Shown here: positions 9,512 through 18,057 of the stretch, in pieces | How the letters are laid out: the number at the start of each line of letters is the position of its first letter | How positions within the stretch are numbered: position 1 is the first letter of the stretch | Origin: a bacterium | GTDB lineage: Bacteria; Hinthialibacterota; Hinthialibacteria; OLB16 | NCBI GenBank assembly: GCA_022072055.1 | Contig: JAJVIK010000015.1 | Coordinates: 86,111-150,110 of the forward strand | Length of the DNA: 64,000 nucleotides | Direction: 5' to 3' | The notes under the pieces: generated by a model | Told to the model about the DNA's origin: nothing | What the model saw: the letters and a program-made list of their open reading frames with translations, nothing else | Databases searched by the model: none | Position numbers and translations under genes: made by a program

Positions 9512-9668
9512 GACATTCGATTGCGTTGAGATGAAGCACAAGGCGGGACAACGCATTTACGAGCAGCTCAAGGGAAAAACCGTGGAGGAGCAAATTGATT
9601 TCTGGCGGAAGGTTGAAGAGAAATACAGAAACCGACAGCGAAACCCACGCGCCGCCACTTCAGGCTGA
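9501..9668 (+). CDS. Small protein, partner of the truncated PIN gene
   Basis: A 55-residue gene starting MKTKTFDCVEMKHKAG, with helical, charged content (GKTVEEQIDFWRKVEEKYR). Short proteins beginning MKTFDCV.MK commonly follow PIN-domain genes and are taken to be their antitoxin-like partners; this is recalled knowledge, not a search. The start ATG lies inside the end of the PIN remnant, with GAGGTG a few bases upstream. With the toxin broken it may be a relic. No promoter of its own is evident. Confidence 0.5.
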   Translation: MKTKTFDCVEMKHKAGQRIYEQLKGKTVEEQIDFWRKVEEKYRNRQRNPRAATSG

Positions 9669-9739
9669 TCGGATGGCTTCATGCCTCGATGGAAATACAC
9701 TCCTGCATTCACCAGAACCAACCCAAGAAGAAGCTCCCC

Positions 9740-10606
9740 TTACCCCTTGGTCCACGCCACCGCGCCGTAACCCACCACCCGGTGCGGGTCCCCGTGCGGC
9801 CCGCGCCCGCTGTTGGTGTAACCGAGCAGCGAGGCCCCATCCGCCCCCAAGTGGATTGCGGTGGCCATTCCCGAAAACACCGCCGCCTTGCTGCACACCG
9901 CGCAATGCACCCCGGGCAACCCCTTCTGCTCCAAACGGCGGATCTCGTGCTGAGCCTTGTGGAGATTGAGCGACAGAATCCACTCAAGAGCCTCGTGGTC
10001 CACCCTCTCAGCCACCTCCATCGTGGGGTAATGCGAAAGGTCGGTGGAGGCCACCACCAGAATGCGCCGATCCAGTTTGCGCGCGACCTCAAAGATCGCC
10101 TTCCCCACGGTCTCAGGGAGTGGAGACTCATCATCCTGGGTCAGGATCTCCACCACCCTGGCCTCCGGGAAGGTGCGCTTGACGAACGGAAGCTGGGTCT
10201 CCACCGAGTGTTCGGAAAGGTGCGCCTCGATGTCAAATCCCGCGAAGAGAATCTTCTTCGAAAGCAGCTCTTGAAACTCACGGTCGCAAGGGATGGATCC
10301 CAAAGGGGTCTCGCACCCTTCGGCATCGAGAATCGAAACCCCTTCAATTCGAGTCCGATGGGAGAGACCCAACGCCACCACAGTCTCCGGATCGGTGTTT
10401 CTGGCCGCGTGAAAGGACTGCGCCGCGGTGGACCCGGAATAAACATACCCGGCGTGCGGGACCACAATCCCCACGATCTCGCCGGGGACACGCTTACGAC
10501 CCTCGGCGGCATCCTCCTCAAAGGACGCGAGAGCCTTCTCCAGAGCCTTACGGGACCCGGGGTAAAAGCGGTCGGCGAAGTTGGCGGGTTTGATTCGGAG
10601 TGTCAT
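9740..10606 (-). CDS. amrB: MEMO1-family protein (AmmeMemoRadiSam system protein B)
   Basis: A 288-residue member of the MEMO family, related to class III extradiol dioxygenases. Conserved pieces are VVPHAGYVYSGSTAA near residue 50, SHRTRIEGVS, EHSVETQLPF, VASTDLSHYP and a C-terminal cysteine-bearing segment VHCAVCSKAA. In many bacteria the gene sits with amrA and a radical SAM gene (amrS); neither is in this neighbourhood, so it is an orphan copy here. The biochemical role in bacteria is unsettled. The length and the start (MTLRIKPANFADRFYPGS) are typical of the family. Confidence 0.85.
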   Translation of the reverse strand: MTLRIKPANFADRFYPGSRKALEKALASFEEDAAEGRKRVPGEIVGIVVPHAGYVYSGSTAAQSFHAARNTDPETVVALGLSHRTRIEGVSILDAEGCETPLGSIPCDREFQELLSKKILFAGFDIEAHLSEHSVETQLPFVKRTFPEARVVEILTQDDESPLPETVGKAIFEVARKLDRRILVVASTDLSHYPTMEVAERVDHEALEWILSLNLHKAQHEIRRLEQKGLPGVHCAVCSKAAVFSGMATAIHLGADGASLLGYTNSGRGPHGDPHRVVGYGAVAWTKG

Positions 10607-10701
10607 GGCGCCGACAAGTATTGTACCACGAACACGCCGCTTGGAGTTCCACCTTCGGTTCTCCGGGGACCTTCTGGATCGGAATCCGACTTGCCCCGCG
10701 G

Positions 10702-12072
10702 CTAATTCTCCTCGCCCCGGACCCCATATTCATTCAACTTTCGGATCAGAGTGCGCCGTCCGATCCCTAGCGCCTGCGCGGCGTGCGTGCGGTTGCCTCC
10801 GAAGGAATCCAGGGTCCGGAGAATGTACTCCTTCTCCACATCGGCCAGGGGAGTTCCGAGCGGGATGAGGACCGCCCGATCCCCCGAATCCAGGTGGGTG
10901 TGGTCGCGCAAGTCCTCCGGACGAATCGGGCGCCCCTGGTTCATGATCACCAGATGTTGGATGAGGTTGCGCAATTCGCGCACATTCCCCGGCCAATCGT
11001 AGGCCCGCAGGAGGTCAAGCGCCTCGGGGGTGGGCAGGACCGGCGCCTTCCCGATCTCCTGAGAGAACTCCCGTATGAAGTATTCCGTAAGCGGCTGGAC
11101 ATCCTCGCGGCGTTCGCGCAGCGGCGGGATATGCAGGGTCACCACCTTGAGCCGGAAATAGAAATCCTCCCGGAAGGTTCCTTCCTCCACCTTCCTCCGA
11201 AGGTCCGCGTTGGTGGCGAAGATCAGGCGAACATCCACGCGGATCGTGCGATTGCCGCCGACCCGCTCGAATTCTTTCTGCTCCAGGATCCGAAGGAGCT
11301 TCACCTGAATGTCCAGGGACAGCTCGCCGATCTCGTCGAGAAACAGCGTGCCCTTGTCGGCCAGCTCGAAACGCCCCTTCCTTTGGCGAATCGCCCCGGT
11401 GAACGATCCGCGCTCATGCCCGAAGAGCTCGCTCTCCAGCAGGTTTTCATTGAGCGCGCTGCAGTTGACCTTGATCAGCGGCTCCTCGCGGCGTGTGGAG
11501 AGGTGGTGGATCGCCTCGGCGATGAGCTCCTTGCCGGTTCCGCTCTCCCCGGTGATCAGGACCGTGGCCTTGGTCGGGGCGATTCTCCGCGCCTCCTCAA
11601 ACAGGCGCTTCATCGACTCCGAGGCCCCGATCAGCTCCCGGAAACCATCCCTCTCGCGCAGCTTGGCGCGCAGGTATTCGTTCTCGGAGAGCAGTTTCCG
11701 CTGCTCCAACACCCGGCGGACCACGAGTTCGAGTTCATCCAGGTTGACCGGCTTCTGGAGGTAATCGATGGCGCCGAGACGCATCGCCTCGACCGCCATC
11801 TCGATGGTCCCATGACCGGTGAGCACAACGATCTCGGTCGTGGGTTGCTTCTCCTTGCAGCGCCGCAGGAGCTCCATCCCGTCGATGTGCGGCATGCGAA
11901 TGTCGGTGATGACCAGGTCAAAGGCCGACTCGCTCATCTTCCGGAGCGCGACCAAGCCGTCCTCGGCGGTGTCCACCACCAGTGTCCCGGATCCGAACGC
12001 GGTTTCGAGGAACTGGGCGCACCCCTCGCGGGCGTTCTTTTCGTCGTCAGCGATCAGGATGGAAGCGGACAT
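10702..12072 (-). CDS. NtrC-family sigma-54-dependent response regulator
   Basis: A 456-residue three-domain regulator. The receiver domain starts MSASILIADDEKNAREG and has its phospho-accepting aspartate in LVITDIRMP. The central AAA+ domain has a Walker A GESGTGKE, a sigma-54 contact loop reading GSFTGA instead of the canonical GAFTGA, and a Walker B TLFLDEIGEL. The C-terminal Fis-type helix-turn-helix is NRTHAAQALGIGRRTLIRKL. I took the ATG at 12072 since the receiver fold begins there; the open frame extends 94 codons further without family resemblance. No histidine kinase gene is adjacent, so it is an orphan regulator here. Confidence 0.9.
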   Translation of the reverse strand: MSASILIADDEKNAREGCAQFLETAFGSGTLVVDTAEDGLVALRKMSESAFDLVITDIRMPHIDGMELLRRCKEKQPTTEIVVLTGHGTIEMAVEAMRLGAIDYLQKPVNLDELELVVRRVLEQRKLLSENEYLRAKLRERDGFRELIGASESMKRLFEEARRIAPTKATVLITGESGTGKELIAEAIHHLSTRREEPLIKVNCSALNENLLESELFGHERGSFTGAIRQRKGRFELADKGTLFLDEIGELSLDIQVKLLRILEQKEFERVGGNRTIRVDVRLIFATNADLRRKVEEGTFREDFYFRLKVVTLHIPPLRERREDVQPLTEYFIREFSQEIGKAPVLPTPEALDLLRAYDWPGNVRELRNLIQHLVIMNQGRPIRPEDLRDHTHLDSGDRAVLIPLGTPLADVEKEYILRTLDSFGGNRTHAAQALGIGRRTLIRKLNEYGVRGEEN

Positions 12073-12166
12073 GGATGGGGCTTGAGTTCGCGCCTTCTGT
12101 AAGGTATGGTGACTAGTTGCCGGATTTTCCAGGAAAACTTGATGTCTGACCAGTGGAGAAGAGCAA

Positions 12167-12430
12167 ATGGCGCATGTAAAGAGCGGTGGTGGTAAACTCA
12201 AGAACGGGCGCGATAGTAACGCCCAGCGGCTGGGAGTGAAAGCGTCCTCGGGCCAGTGGGTCAGCGCGGGTTCGATCCTGGTTCGCCAAAGGGGCACCCA
12301 TTTCCATCCCGGCGAGAATGTCGGCAAGGGTGGGGACGACACCTTGTTTGCCAAGATTGATGGAGTCGTTCAGTTCGGGCGTCGCGGGCGTGACCGTCGC
12401 TTCATCTCGGTGGCCCCCGAAACCAATTGA
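12167..12430 (+). CDS. rpmA: 50S ribosomal protein L27
   Basis: An 87-residue protein with the L27 signatures MAHVKSGGG at the mature N-terminus near the peptidyl-transferase centre, [28 protein letters not shown] and [12 protein letters not shown]. There is no N-terminal extension of the kind cleaved in Firmicutes. L27 usually follows rplU (L21) in an operon; here the gene upstream is the divergent response regulator about 95 bases away, so rpmA is a single-gene unit. A strong terminator follows 22 bases after the stop. Confidence 0.95.
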   Translation: MAHVKSGGGKLKNGRDSNAQRLGVKASSGQWVSAGSILVRQRGTHFHPGENVGKGGDDTLFAKIDGVVQFGRRGRDRRFISVAPETN

Positions 12431-12452
12431 GAACCCATCGGACCGGAACGCT

Positions 12453-12487
12453 AAGGCCCGCCGGGGATTTCCTTGGCGGGCCTTTTT
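12453..12487 (+). terminator. Rho-independent terminator of rpmA
   Basis: A perfect 10-bp stem, AAGGCCCGCC at 12453-12462 with GGCGGGCCTT at 12475-12484, has a 12-base loop and a run of T through 12487. It ends one base before the next gene's first ATG, so the downstream gene needs its own promoter, read-through, or a later start. Confidence 0.85.
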
Positions 12488-12488
12488 C

Positions 12489-13625
12489 ATGGCAATGACC
12501 CCCGATTTCTCGCTGGACAATGTTTGCCGAGAGGTGGCCGAAGCCACCCGGTTGGAGGAAGGACCGCCGGGAGTCGAGGCGCTTCTCCGAGTGGTCCACC
12601 GCGAGGGACCGATTTCGCCCAAGGAAGTGGCGCGCTCCTTGGGGGTGGCGATCCCGATTGTCTCCGCGATCCGCCGCGAACTCGAAAGGCGCGGCTGGCT
12701 GGTCCGCAAGGGGGGAATGCTCCTATCGAACGAGGGCCTCCCCGCGGCCTCCGCCCGATGGGGCGCCCCGGCTTCGCCATGCGAGGAGGTTCCGGCGCAA
12801 ACGATTCCTCCGGATGAGGAGGCGGAGGGTCTGGGGAGTGAAGAGGAAGTCGAGGACGAATCCTCACCCGATCTGGATTACATCCCCCTCAAATTGTCCG
12901 CCGAATCCGGAAACTCCGCATCCGATCCGTTCCTTGAATTGCTCGATGAGATTTTGGAGGAGCGCCCGGAGGCCGATCCCAGGCTCGATCAGTCCCACGC
13001 CACCCTGGAGACTGTTCTTCGACGGGCGGAGCTCTTTCTTGAGCACGGTTGGGTGACCGGCAAGCGTGTCCTCTTTCTGGGGGATGATGACCTCACCTCG
13101 CTGGTCACCTTGCTGGTGATTCGGAGAGACTTGGGGGAAGAGGCGCTGCGCGGCTGCGCGGCGGCGGTGGCCGAGGTGGACCCTCGACTCGTCGAATTCA
13201 TCCAGGAGATCGCCTTGGGAGAGGACCTTCCGCTCGCCGTGGTTCCGACCGACCTGCGAGAACCGCTTCCCAAACCGCTGACTGGCGCCTTTGACTTCTT
13301 TTTCACCGACCCGCCTTACACCCCCGCCGGGGTGAGGCTGTTCCTTGAGCGGGGCTGCTTGGCGCTCGATCCGAATGGCGCTCGGAAAGCGGCTCTCGCG
13401 GTCCCGGTCTCGCCCCCCAGCCTCCAACGCGCCACCCAAGAGGCTCTGCTTGATCTCGGGTTTGTCGTGGATTTCCTCGATCCGGGTTTCAACGAATACC
13501 TGGGGGCCAGCATGCAGGGAGGAGTAAGCGCCCTCTATGGGCTTTCGCTGGTTGCGACCGAAGCAGGCGAGCGGACAAAATTCGAGACCTCGATTTACAC
13601 CGCGCAAGCGCGAAAGAGGCGTTAG
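12489..13625 (+). CDS. N4-bis(aminopropyl)spermidine synthase-like enzyme (branched polyamine synthase)
   Basis: A 378-residue protein. Residues 1-90 form a winged-helix-like region (VLLRVVHREGPISPKEVARSLG). After an acidic linker the catalytic part carries GDDDLTSL (cofactor site) and FFFTDPPYTPAGVRLFLERG, the hallmarks of BpsA, which adds aminopropyl groups to spermidine from decarboxylated S-adenosylmethionine. A C-terminal extension ends in a basic tail. BpsA is best known from thermophiles, where branched polyamines stabilise nucleic acids. The start is uncertain: ATGs at 12489 and 12495 lie right behind the rpmA terminator with no good ribosome site. Alternatives are a plain methyltransferase of the same fold, or a later start. 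Confidence 0.75.
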   Translation: MAMTPDFSLDNVCREVAEATRLEEGPPGVEALLRVVHREGPISPKEVARSLGVAIPIVSAIRRELERRGWLVRKGGMLLSNEGLPAASARWGAPASPCEEVPAQTIPPDEEAEGLGSEEEVEDESSPDLDYIPLKLSAESGNSASDPFLELLDEILEERPEADPRLDQSHATLETVLRRAELFLEHGWVTGKRVLFLGDDDLTSLVTLLVIRRDLGEEALRGCAAAVAEVDPRLVEFIQEIALGEDLPLAVVPTDLREPLPKPLTGAFDFFFTDPPYTPAGVRLFLERGCLALDPNGARKAALAVPVSPPSLQRATQEALLDLGFVVDFLDPGFNEYLGASMQGGVSALYGLSLVATEAGERTKFETSIYTAQARKRR

Positions 13626-13672
13626 CTCCACTCGCGGGTTCGCCCCATCGCGGATGGCCGTCGGTGGGTTCT

Positions 13673-15163
13673 TCAGAAAATCGGATCGAGCCGAGGAGGC
13701 TCGTCCTCGCGATCCTCCTTGCCCCCAAGGGGAGGAATCGTTCGGGTTCCTCGAATCGGCTCCAGCGGCGTGGCGCCCAACTCGAGCTGATCCGGCCAGG
13801 GGGAGCCGCCTCCAGACCCGTTGAGGGTCTTTCTGGGTTTGGGCTTCCTTGGTCGAAAGAGCCACTTTCCGGCGGTCCACCCCCCCCAGGAGACGAACAC
13901 CGCGAAGAGCGGCCAGTATGCCAAATGATCAGGCGGCGGGTTGTTGAAAAGGACATCCGCGCCCGTGGCCGAGACCAGCACTCCCGCCATCACCCAAGCA
14001 TCCACCCGAAAAAACGCCGAAAAGAAACCCAGGACCGCGAGGCTCACCAAGGTCAGGGTGAGAGACAAGAGGAAAGCCCGGTAAACCATCGAGGCCTCGA
14101 TCCGAGAACCGCGGCCATCCCCTTCTCCGACTCCACCCAAAAGACCGGGATAGCTGCTCACCCAATAGGGAAATGCTCGGACACCGATCCGCAGCCACCC
14201 CCGCGCCTCCAGCTCCCCGATCTGGTGCAAGGTGGATTTGACCGCGGCGCTGTATTGGAAGGCCTCATCCTGGCCCGCCGATCCCTCGGTCTCGCCGAGA
14301 GGCTGGGCTCCAGCTTCCGATAGACTCTCCACCAGGGCATGCGCCGATCCGGTGGTGAAGGGAATGAAACCGCCAACGACCAGGAAGTTCCTCCCCACCC
14401 AGGGCATCAGGGAAAGGATGCAGGCGAGCATCAGCGCAACCGCTCCCAAGGTTCCGGAGAGACGGTCGTAGGCTCGCAGCCCCGCCCACAGGGCCAGCAG
14501 GGGGACCAGGACCAACAGGCGGGGTGTCAGGTACAGTCCCATGATGAACAGGATCCCCGCGGCCAAGTAAAACCCGATGTGGAACGAATCCCCGAGCACA
14601 AAAGTCAGCAGCCATAGCCCCAACACCAGGAGAAAACCATAAGCCACGAGCGGCTCGAGCTTGAGGCAGGCCAGAACCAAGGGCGGATAGAGGGCGCAGA
14701 GAGCCAGGGTGCTCCAGGCCACCACCGCGTTCCGGCTGACACGCCACGCCACGCGGAAAGCCAGCCAGCAGGTCAGCGCCCCGAAGATCGCCTGGAGGAC
14801 AAGGACGCTTCTCCACGATTCCGGGTTGAACCACCGCAAGACCCCGAGGGCGATTGGATAGAGCGGCATGACCACCGCGGTCGGGCGCCCATCCAACGAG
14901 AAATCGAGGCTGGTCCGCCATTCGTCCGCGAGTTGCGCGTACAGGAGTTCACGCTCGCTTGTGGGAGCGACAGGGAGCAGGTGGACCGCGATCAGGCGCG
15001 CAAGCAGGGCCAGGAGAACCAGGGAAGAAGTCAGGGACGCACACTTCCAGGTGAAACGGTCGAGGTCCCAACCCGTCCCGATCCGATCCCTGTCGGCGGT
15101 CAATTCGGCGCCCGAACGTGGAGCCCATGCTTCCACCCTTGCCATCCCCCTCCGGGGGATCAT
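13673..15163 (-). CDS. Membrane glycosyltransferase-like protein (GT39/ArnT type)
   Basis: A 496-residue protein with about ten membrane segments, including LTSSLVLLALLARLIAVHLL near residue 45, followed by a periplasmic loop with acidic residues (ERELLYAQLADEWR) and a proline-rich loop (PTAVVMPLYPIALGVL), as in polyprenyl-phosphate-sugar-dependent glycosyltransferases. The C-terminal ~60 residues are charged and cytoplasmic, rich in K, R and P. The ATG at 15163 has GGAG eight bases upstream. The acceptor is unknown. It is convergent with the polyamine synthase gene and divergent from the MFS carrier. Family assignment is by topology and weak motifs. Confidence 0.6.
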   Translation of the reverse strand: MIPRRGMARVEAWAPRSGAELTADRDRIGTGWDLDRFTWKCASLTSSLVLLALLARLIAVHLLPVAPTSERELLYAQLADEWRTSLDFSLDGRPTAVVMPLYPIALGVLRWFNPESWRSVLVLQAIFGALTCWLAFRVAWRVSRNAVVAWSTLALCALYPPLVLACLKLEPLVAYGFLLVLGLWLLTFVLGDSFHIGFYLAAGILFIMGLYLTPRLLVLVPLLALWAGLRAYDRLSGTLGAVALMLACILSLMPWVGRNFLVVGGFIPFTTGSAHALVESLSEAGAQPLGETEGSAGQDEAFQYSAAVKSTLHQIGELEARGWLRIGVRAFPYWVSSYPGLLGGVGEGDGRGSRIEASMVYRAFLLSLTLTLVSLAVLGFFSAFFRVDAWVMAGVLVSATGADVLFNNPPPDHLAYWPLFAVFVSWGGWTAGKWLFRPRKPKPRKTLNGSGGGSPWPDQLELGATPLEPIRGTRTIPPLGGKEDREDEPPRLDPIF

Positions 15164-15324
15164 AGGGGAATCTCCGGGGAAAGGTCAAAGACTCCCAGCC
15201 CCCGCAACGGATCAAGTTCTGATGGAAAAAGCGTGGGAATCAAGTTAAGGTACCCCCGCTTTCTTTTTTCCGAGGGGGCTTCCTCTCGCTTTGACTCTCA
15301 CGAAATCCGAGGAGGTTTATGGGA

Positions 15325-16860
15325 ATGGCCGAGAATGCTCGTGGCAACCATCGTGGGGCCCTGCACCCGGATCACGGCCTCAATGAAACGATCCTGTTCT
15401 GGGGGTGTTTTCTCGCGCTGATCGCGACCGCTTTTGGGTTTGTCATTCGTTCGCAAATCATCGGCGATTGGGAAGTGCAGTTCAACCTTTCCGAAACCGA
15501 AAAGGGCCACATTCTCGGAGTCGGATTGTGGCCGTTCGCGGTCAGCATTGTCCTCTTCAGTTTGATCATTGACAAAGTGGGTTACGGCAAGGCGATGGTC
15601 TTCGCGTTTATCTGTCACATTACCTCCGCCATCATGACCATCACCGCCAAGAACTATGACATGCTCTACTGGGGAACCTTCATCGTGGCGCTCGGCAATG
15701 GGACGGTGGAGGCGGTCATCAATCCGGTTGTGGCCACGATGTTTCCGCGGGAGAAGACCAAGTGGCTGAGCATCCTTCACGCGGGTTGGCCGGGCGGCTT
15801 GGTCTTCGGAGGAATGCTCGCGATTTACCTGGGCGATATCAGTTGGCAGTATAAGGTCGCGCTGATATTCCTCCCGACCATCGGCTATGGGCTTGTCATG
15901 CTCGGGAGGCATTTCCCGGTGCAGGAGCGAGTGGCCGCCGGAGTCTCTTACCTCGATATGTTGAAGGAGGCGGGGGTCATCAGCGCCTTGGTGATTGTGG
16001 CCCTCATGGTCCGTGAAGTCGGCACTTTCTTCTCCGTTCCAAATTGGGGTCAGATCGCCGCGATTGTGGTGATCATCGGAGCCTATGGGGCTTATGTGCG
16101 ATCTCCGGGGAGACCCATGTTCATCTTCTTGATCCTGGTCATGATTCCTCTCGCCACCACCGAGCTGGGAACAGACACCTGGATTACCGACCTCATGACC
16201 CCGGTCATGACCGAAATGAGCCTCCATCCCGGTTGGGTTCTGGTTTACACCTCCTTCATCATGATGGTGCTCCGATTCTGCGCGGGGTCCATTGTCCACC
16301 GGATTTCCCCGCTTGGGCTGCTCGCGGTGAGCGCCACCATCGCGGCCGTGGGCTTGGTGTTCCTCTCCAAGGCCGCCGGAATCGGAATCCTGGCGGCGGC
16401 CACCATCTATGCGTTCGGCAAGACCTTCTTCTGGCCGACCATGTTGGCCGTCGTCTCGGAACAGTTCCCGAAGGGCGGCGCGCTCACGATCAACCTCATC
16501 GCGGGCGTCGGCATGCTCGGGGTCGGAATTGTCGGAAGCGTGTTCCTGGGATACATCCAGGACAGCGCGATCGACAAGAAGCTCATGGCACACGACGCGG
16601 CTCTGCACGCCAAGCTCACCAGCGACCGGACCGGAATCTTCGGAGACTATCGAGCCGTGGATCAGGAGAAACTGGCGCAATCCACCGAAGACGAAAAAGG
16701 GGTCGTGAAGACCATAGCCGGGGAAGCCAAGAAGGGTGCCCTGGCCACGGTGGCCGTCTTCCCGGTTATCATGTTGGTGTGTTACTTGATCCTTATCGCC
16801 TACTTCAGATCGATCGGGGGCTATAAGGCCGTCCACCTGACCACCGTCGAAGGCGAGTAG
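15325..16860 (+). CDS. MFS-type transporter
   Basis: A carrier of about 511 residues in the inner membrane with twelve predicted spans. The first span is ETILFWGCFLALIATAFGFV; the loop between spans 2 and 3 has DKVGYGKA, the MFS A-motif position. A long charged loop of about 75 residues (KKLMAHDAALHAKL..., rich in E, D and K) precedes the last span and is unusual for the superfamily. Relatives are annotated as sugar or nucleoside carriers; the substrate cannot be read. GAGGAGG at 15309-15315 is three bases from an ATG at 15319 but nine from the ATG at 15325, which I prefer. A hairpin follows the stop. Confidence 0.8.
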   Translation: MAENARGNHRGALHPDHGLNETILFWGCFLALIATAFGFVIRSQIIGDWEVQFNLSETEKGHILGVGLWPFAVSIVLFSLIIDKVGYGKAMVFAFICHITSAIMTITAKNYDMLYWGTFIVALGNGTVEAVINPVVATMFPREKTKWLSILHAGWPGGLVFGGMLAIYLGDISWQYKVALIFLPTIGYGLVMLGRHFPVQERVAAGVSYLDMLKEAGVISALVIVALMVREVGTFFSVPNWGQIAAIVVIIGAYGAYVRSPGRPMFIFLILVMIPLATTELGTDTWITDLMTPVMTEMSLHPGWVLVYTSFIMMVLRFCAGSIVHRISPLGLLAVSATIAAVGLVFLSKAAGIGILAAATIYAFGKTFFWPTMLAVVSEQFPKGGALTINLIAGVGMLGVGIVGSVFLGYIQDSAIDKKLMAHDAALHAKLTSDRTGIFGDYRAVDQEKLAQSTEDEKGVVKTIAGEAKKGALATVAVFPVIMLVCYLILIAYFRSIGGYKAVHLTTVEGE

Positions 16861-16875
16861 GGTTCGAGGTCTGAA

Positions 16876-16905
16876 GGGGGCAACCCGGCATCAAGGGTTG
16901 CCCCC
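16876..16905 (+). terminator. Hairpin after the MFS gene
   Basis: A perfect 11-bp stem, GGGGGCAACCC with GGGTTGCCCCC, has an 8-base loop and starts 16 bases after the stop codon. The T-tail is weak (ATTGAT), so it may stabilise the message or terminate inefficiently. Confidence 0.6.
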
Positions 16906-16924
16906 ATTGATGCCGGCCCCATAA

Positions 16925-16953
16925 GAAAAAAGGGGTCCATTCGCGGACCCCTT
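16925..16953 (-). terminator. Rho-independent terminator facing the minus strand
   Basis: The stem AAGGGGTCC / GGACCCCTT (9 bp) with loop ATTCGC is flanked on its low-coordinate side by a run of six A, which is a T-run on the minus strand. It would end transcripts from the DUF4198/DUF4331 genes, about 200 bases beyond the last stop. Confidence 0.7.
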
Positions 16954-17072
16954 GAAGGAGGATGGAGAAGCGGCATGGCGGAGGAGACAAGCCCCCAAAA
17001 CCGCTTCCCGGAACTGTCCGGCTCCGGACCGACTCGCGGTCGGCCCCTCGTTGCTCCACTCCTGGGATGTTT

Positions 17073-17096
17073 AATCTGGTACAATAATACCAGATT
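17073..17096. promoter_or_regulatory. Perfect 9-bp-arm palindrome, possible operator
   Basis: AATCTGGTA at 17073-17081 and TACCAGATT at 17088-17096 are perfect inverted arms around CAATAA. The TGGT...ACCA core recalls operators of FadR-type GntR regulators, though the spacing is longer than usual. It lies in the 290-base gap between the MFS and DUF4198 genes, where I see no other gene. No regulator gene is adjacent. Confidence 0.35.
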
Positions 17097-17150
17097 TGGT
17101 CTGGAAGACAAGATGAAGGTCCCAGGATTGAGCGGTGAATCGGGAGTCTT

Positions 17151-17999
17151 TCAACCTCCGGGGCGCGGTCGCTTGGACTCCCCCAGCACCTCAAAGGTCA
17201 AAGTGGCCCAATAACTTTCCCACTCGGCGTTCACATCCGCCGGAGGCATGTGAACACACTTGATCATCCAAGTCCCCGGACAGTCCAAGCGGAACCGAAC
17301 CCGGCCGCGCTCATCCGTTCGATGCGATTCCCGCGGAACCTCCTCGCCGCGGAGGAGCGCGCGAACCATCACCCCCGCCGGCTCACACCTCCTGAAGCGG
17401 ATTCGACACTCGAATTCACCTGTCGGCTGGAATGCGAACGGACTGGATTCCGCGAGGATCTCAAGCGGCATCCCAAAGTCGCGGCTTGGAGCGGGCGAGG
17501 CATCCTCTCCCACCCGGAGGAGTGTCTTTGCGCATCGGGTGAAACGCTCCTTGGCGGGAAGGTCGGTTTCGTTCCGCTCCGCGCGCAGCTCCGAGAGAGC
17601 CTCCAGCCCCTCTTCCTTGAGGTGCTGCTCGAAAATCTCACCGGAAAGCTCCATCGGCTCCGGGTAAGACTCATAGGCCACAATCTGGAGGCCCGGACTG
17701 GCCGCGCGGATGTATCCCGCCGGGTCCGCGCCCTCAAGGCCCGGAATGTCCCGCTCCCCCCCATTGCTCCAAACCATAAACCGGCGGATGCGCGATTCCG
17801 CGCGTTGGACCGGACTTCCCCGCCAGCTCACTCCCACCCGGAGCGAAAGGGCGACCACGCTGTTCGCGGAAGGGGAGAAGGTTGAGGGTTCGATCCAGAA
17901 ATCGTGCGCGCGCGCGGGCTCGCCCCTGATGAAGAGCCCTAAGGCGAGCGCGAGCACGCGAATTTGAGGGCATCGCGCCAAGAACGGGTGGCGCCCCAC
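17151..17999 (-). CDS. Secreted DUF4198-type protein
   Basis: After a signal peptide (hydrophobic core VLALALGLFI, cleavage near ARAHDFW) the mature protein begins HDFWIEPSTF, the usual start of DUF4198 proteins, which are periplasmic and often linked to metal or nickel uptake loci. A C-terminal beta-sandwich ends with HRTDERGRVRFRL..GTWMIKCVH, also typical. The start is uncertain: GTG at 17999 gives a compact signal peptide, TTG at 18044 is possible, and the open frame runs back to 18164 inside the DUF4331 gene. About 282 residues from the chosen start. It sits just downstream of the DUF4331 gene and is probably cotranscribed. Confidence 0.7.
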   Translation of the reverse strand: MGRHPFLARCPQIRVLALALGLFIRGEPARAHDFWIEPSTFSPSANSVVALSLRVGVSWRGSPVQRAESRIRRFMVWSNGGERDIPGLEGADPAGYIRAASPGLQIVAYESYPEPMELSGEIFEQHLKEEGLEALSELRAERNETDLPAKERFTRCAKTLLRVGEDASPAPSRDFGMPLEILAESSPFAFQPTGEFECRIRFRRCEPAGVMVRALLRGEEVPRESHRTDERGRVRFRLDCPGTWMIKCVHMPPADVNAEWESYWATLTFEVLGESKRPRPGG

Positions 18000-18057
18000 G
18001 AATAGAATCCGGCGCTCGGTAAAACCCCCTCGTCCCGGGGGCAATATGACCGGCCCC

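Noticed and set aside
15236..15290. CCCCC...GGGGG hairpin with T-run before the MFS gene
   Set aside because: Arms are only five bases and the T-run is inside the loop, so it is not a convincing terminator or riboswitch.
15298..16836. Long open frame of 512 codons on the minus strand over the MFS gene
   Set aside because: Composition is full of H, D, E and G with no family features; it is the antisense of a membrane protein in GC-rich DNA.
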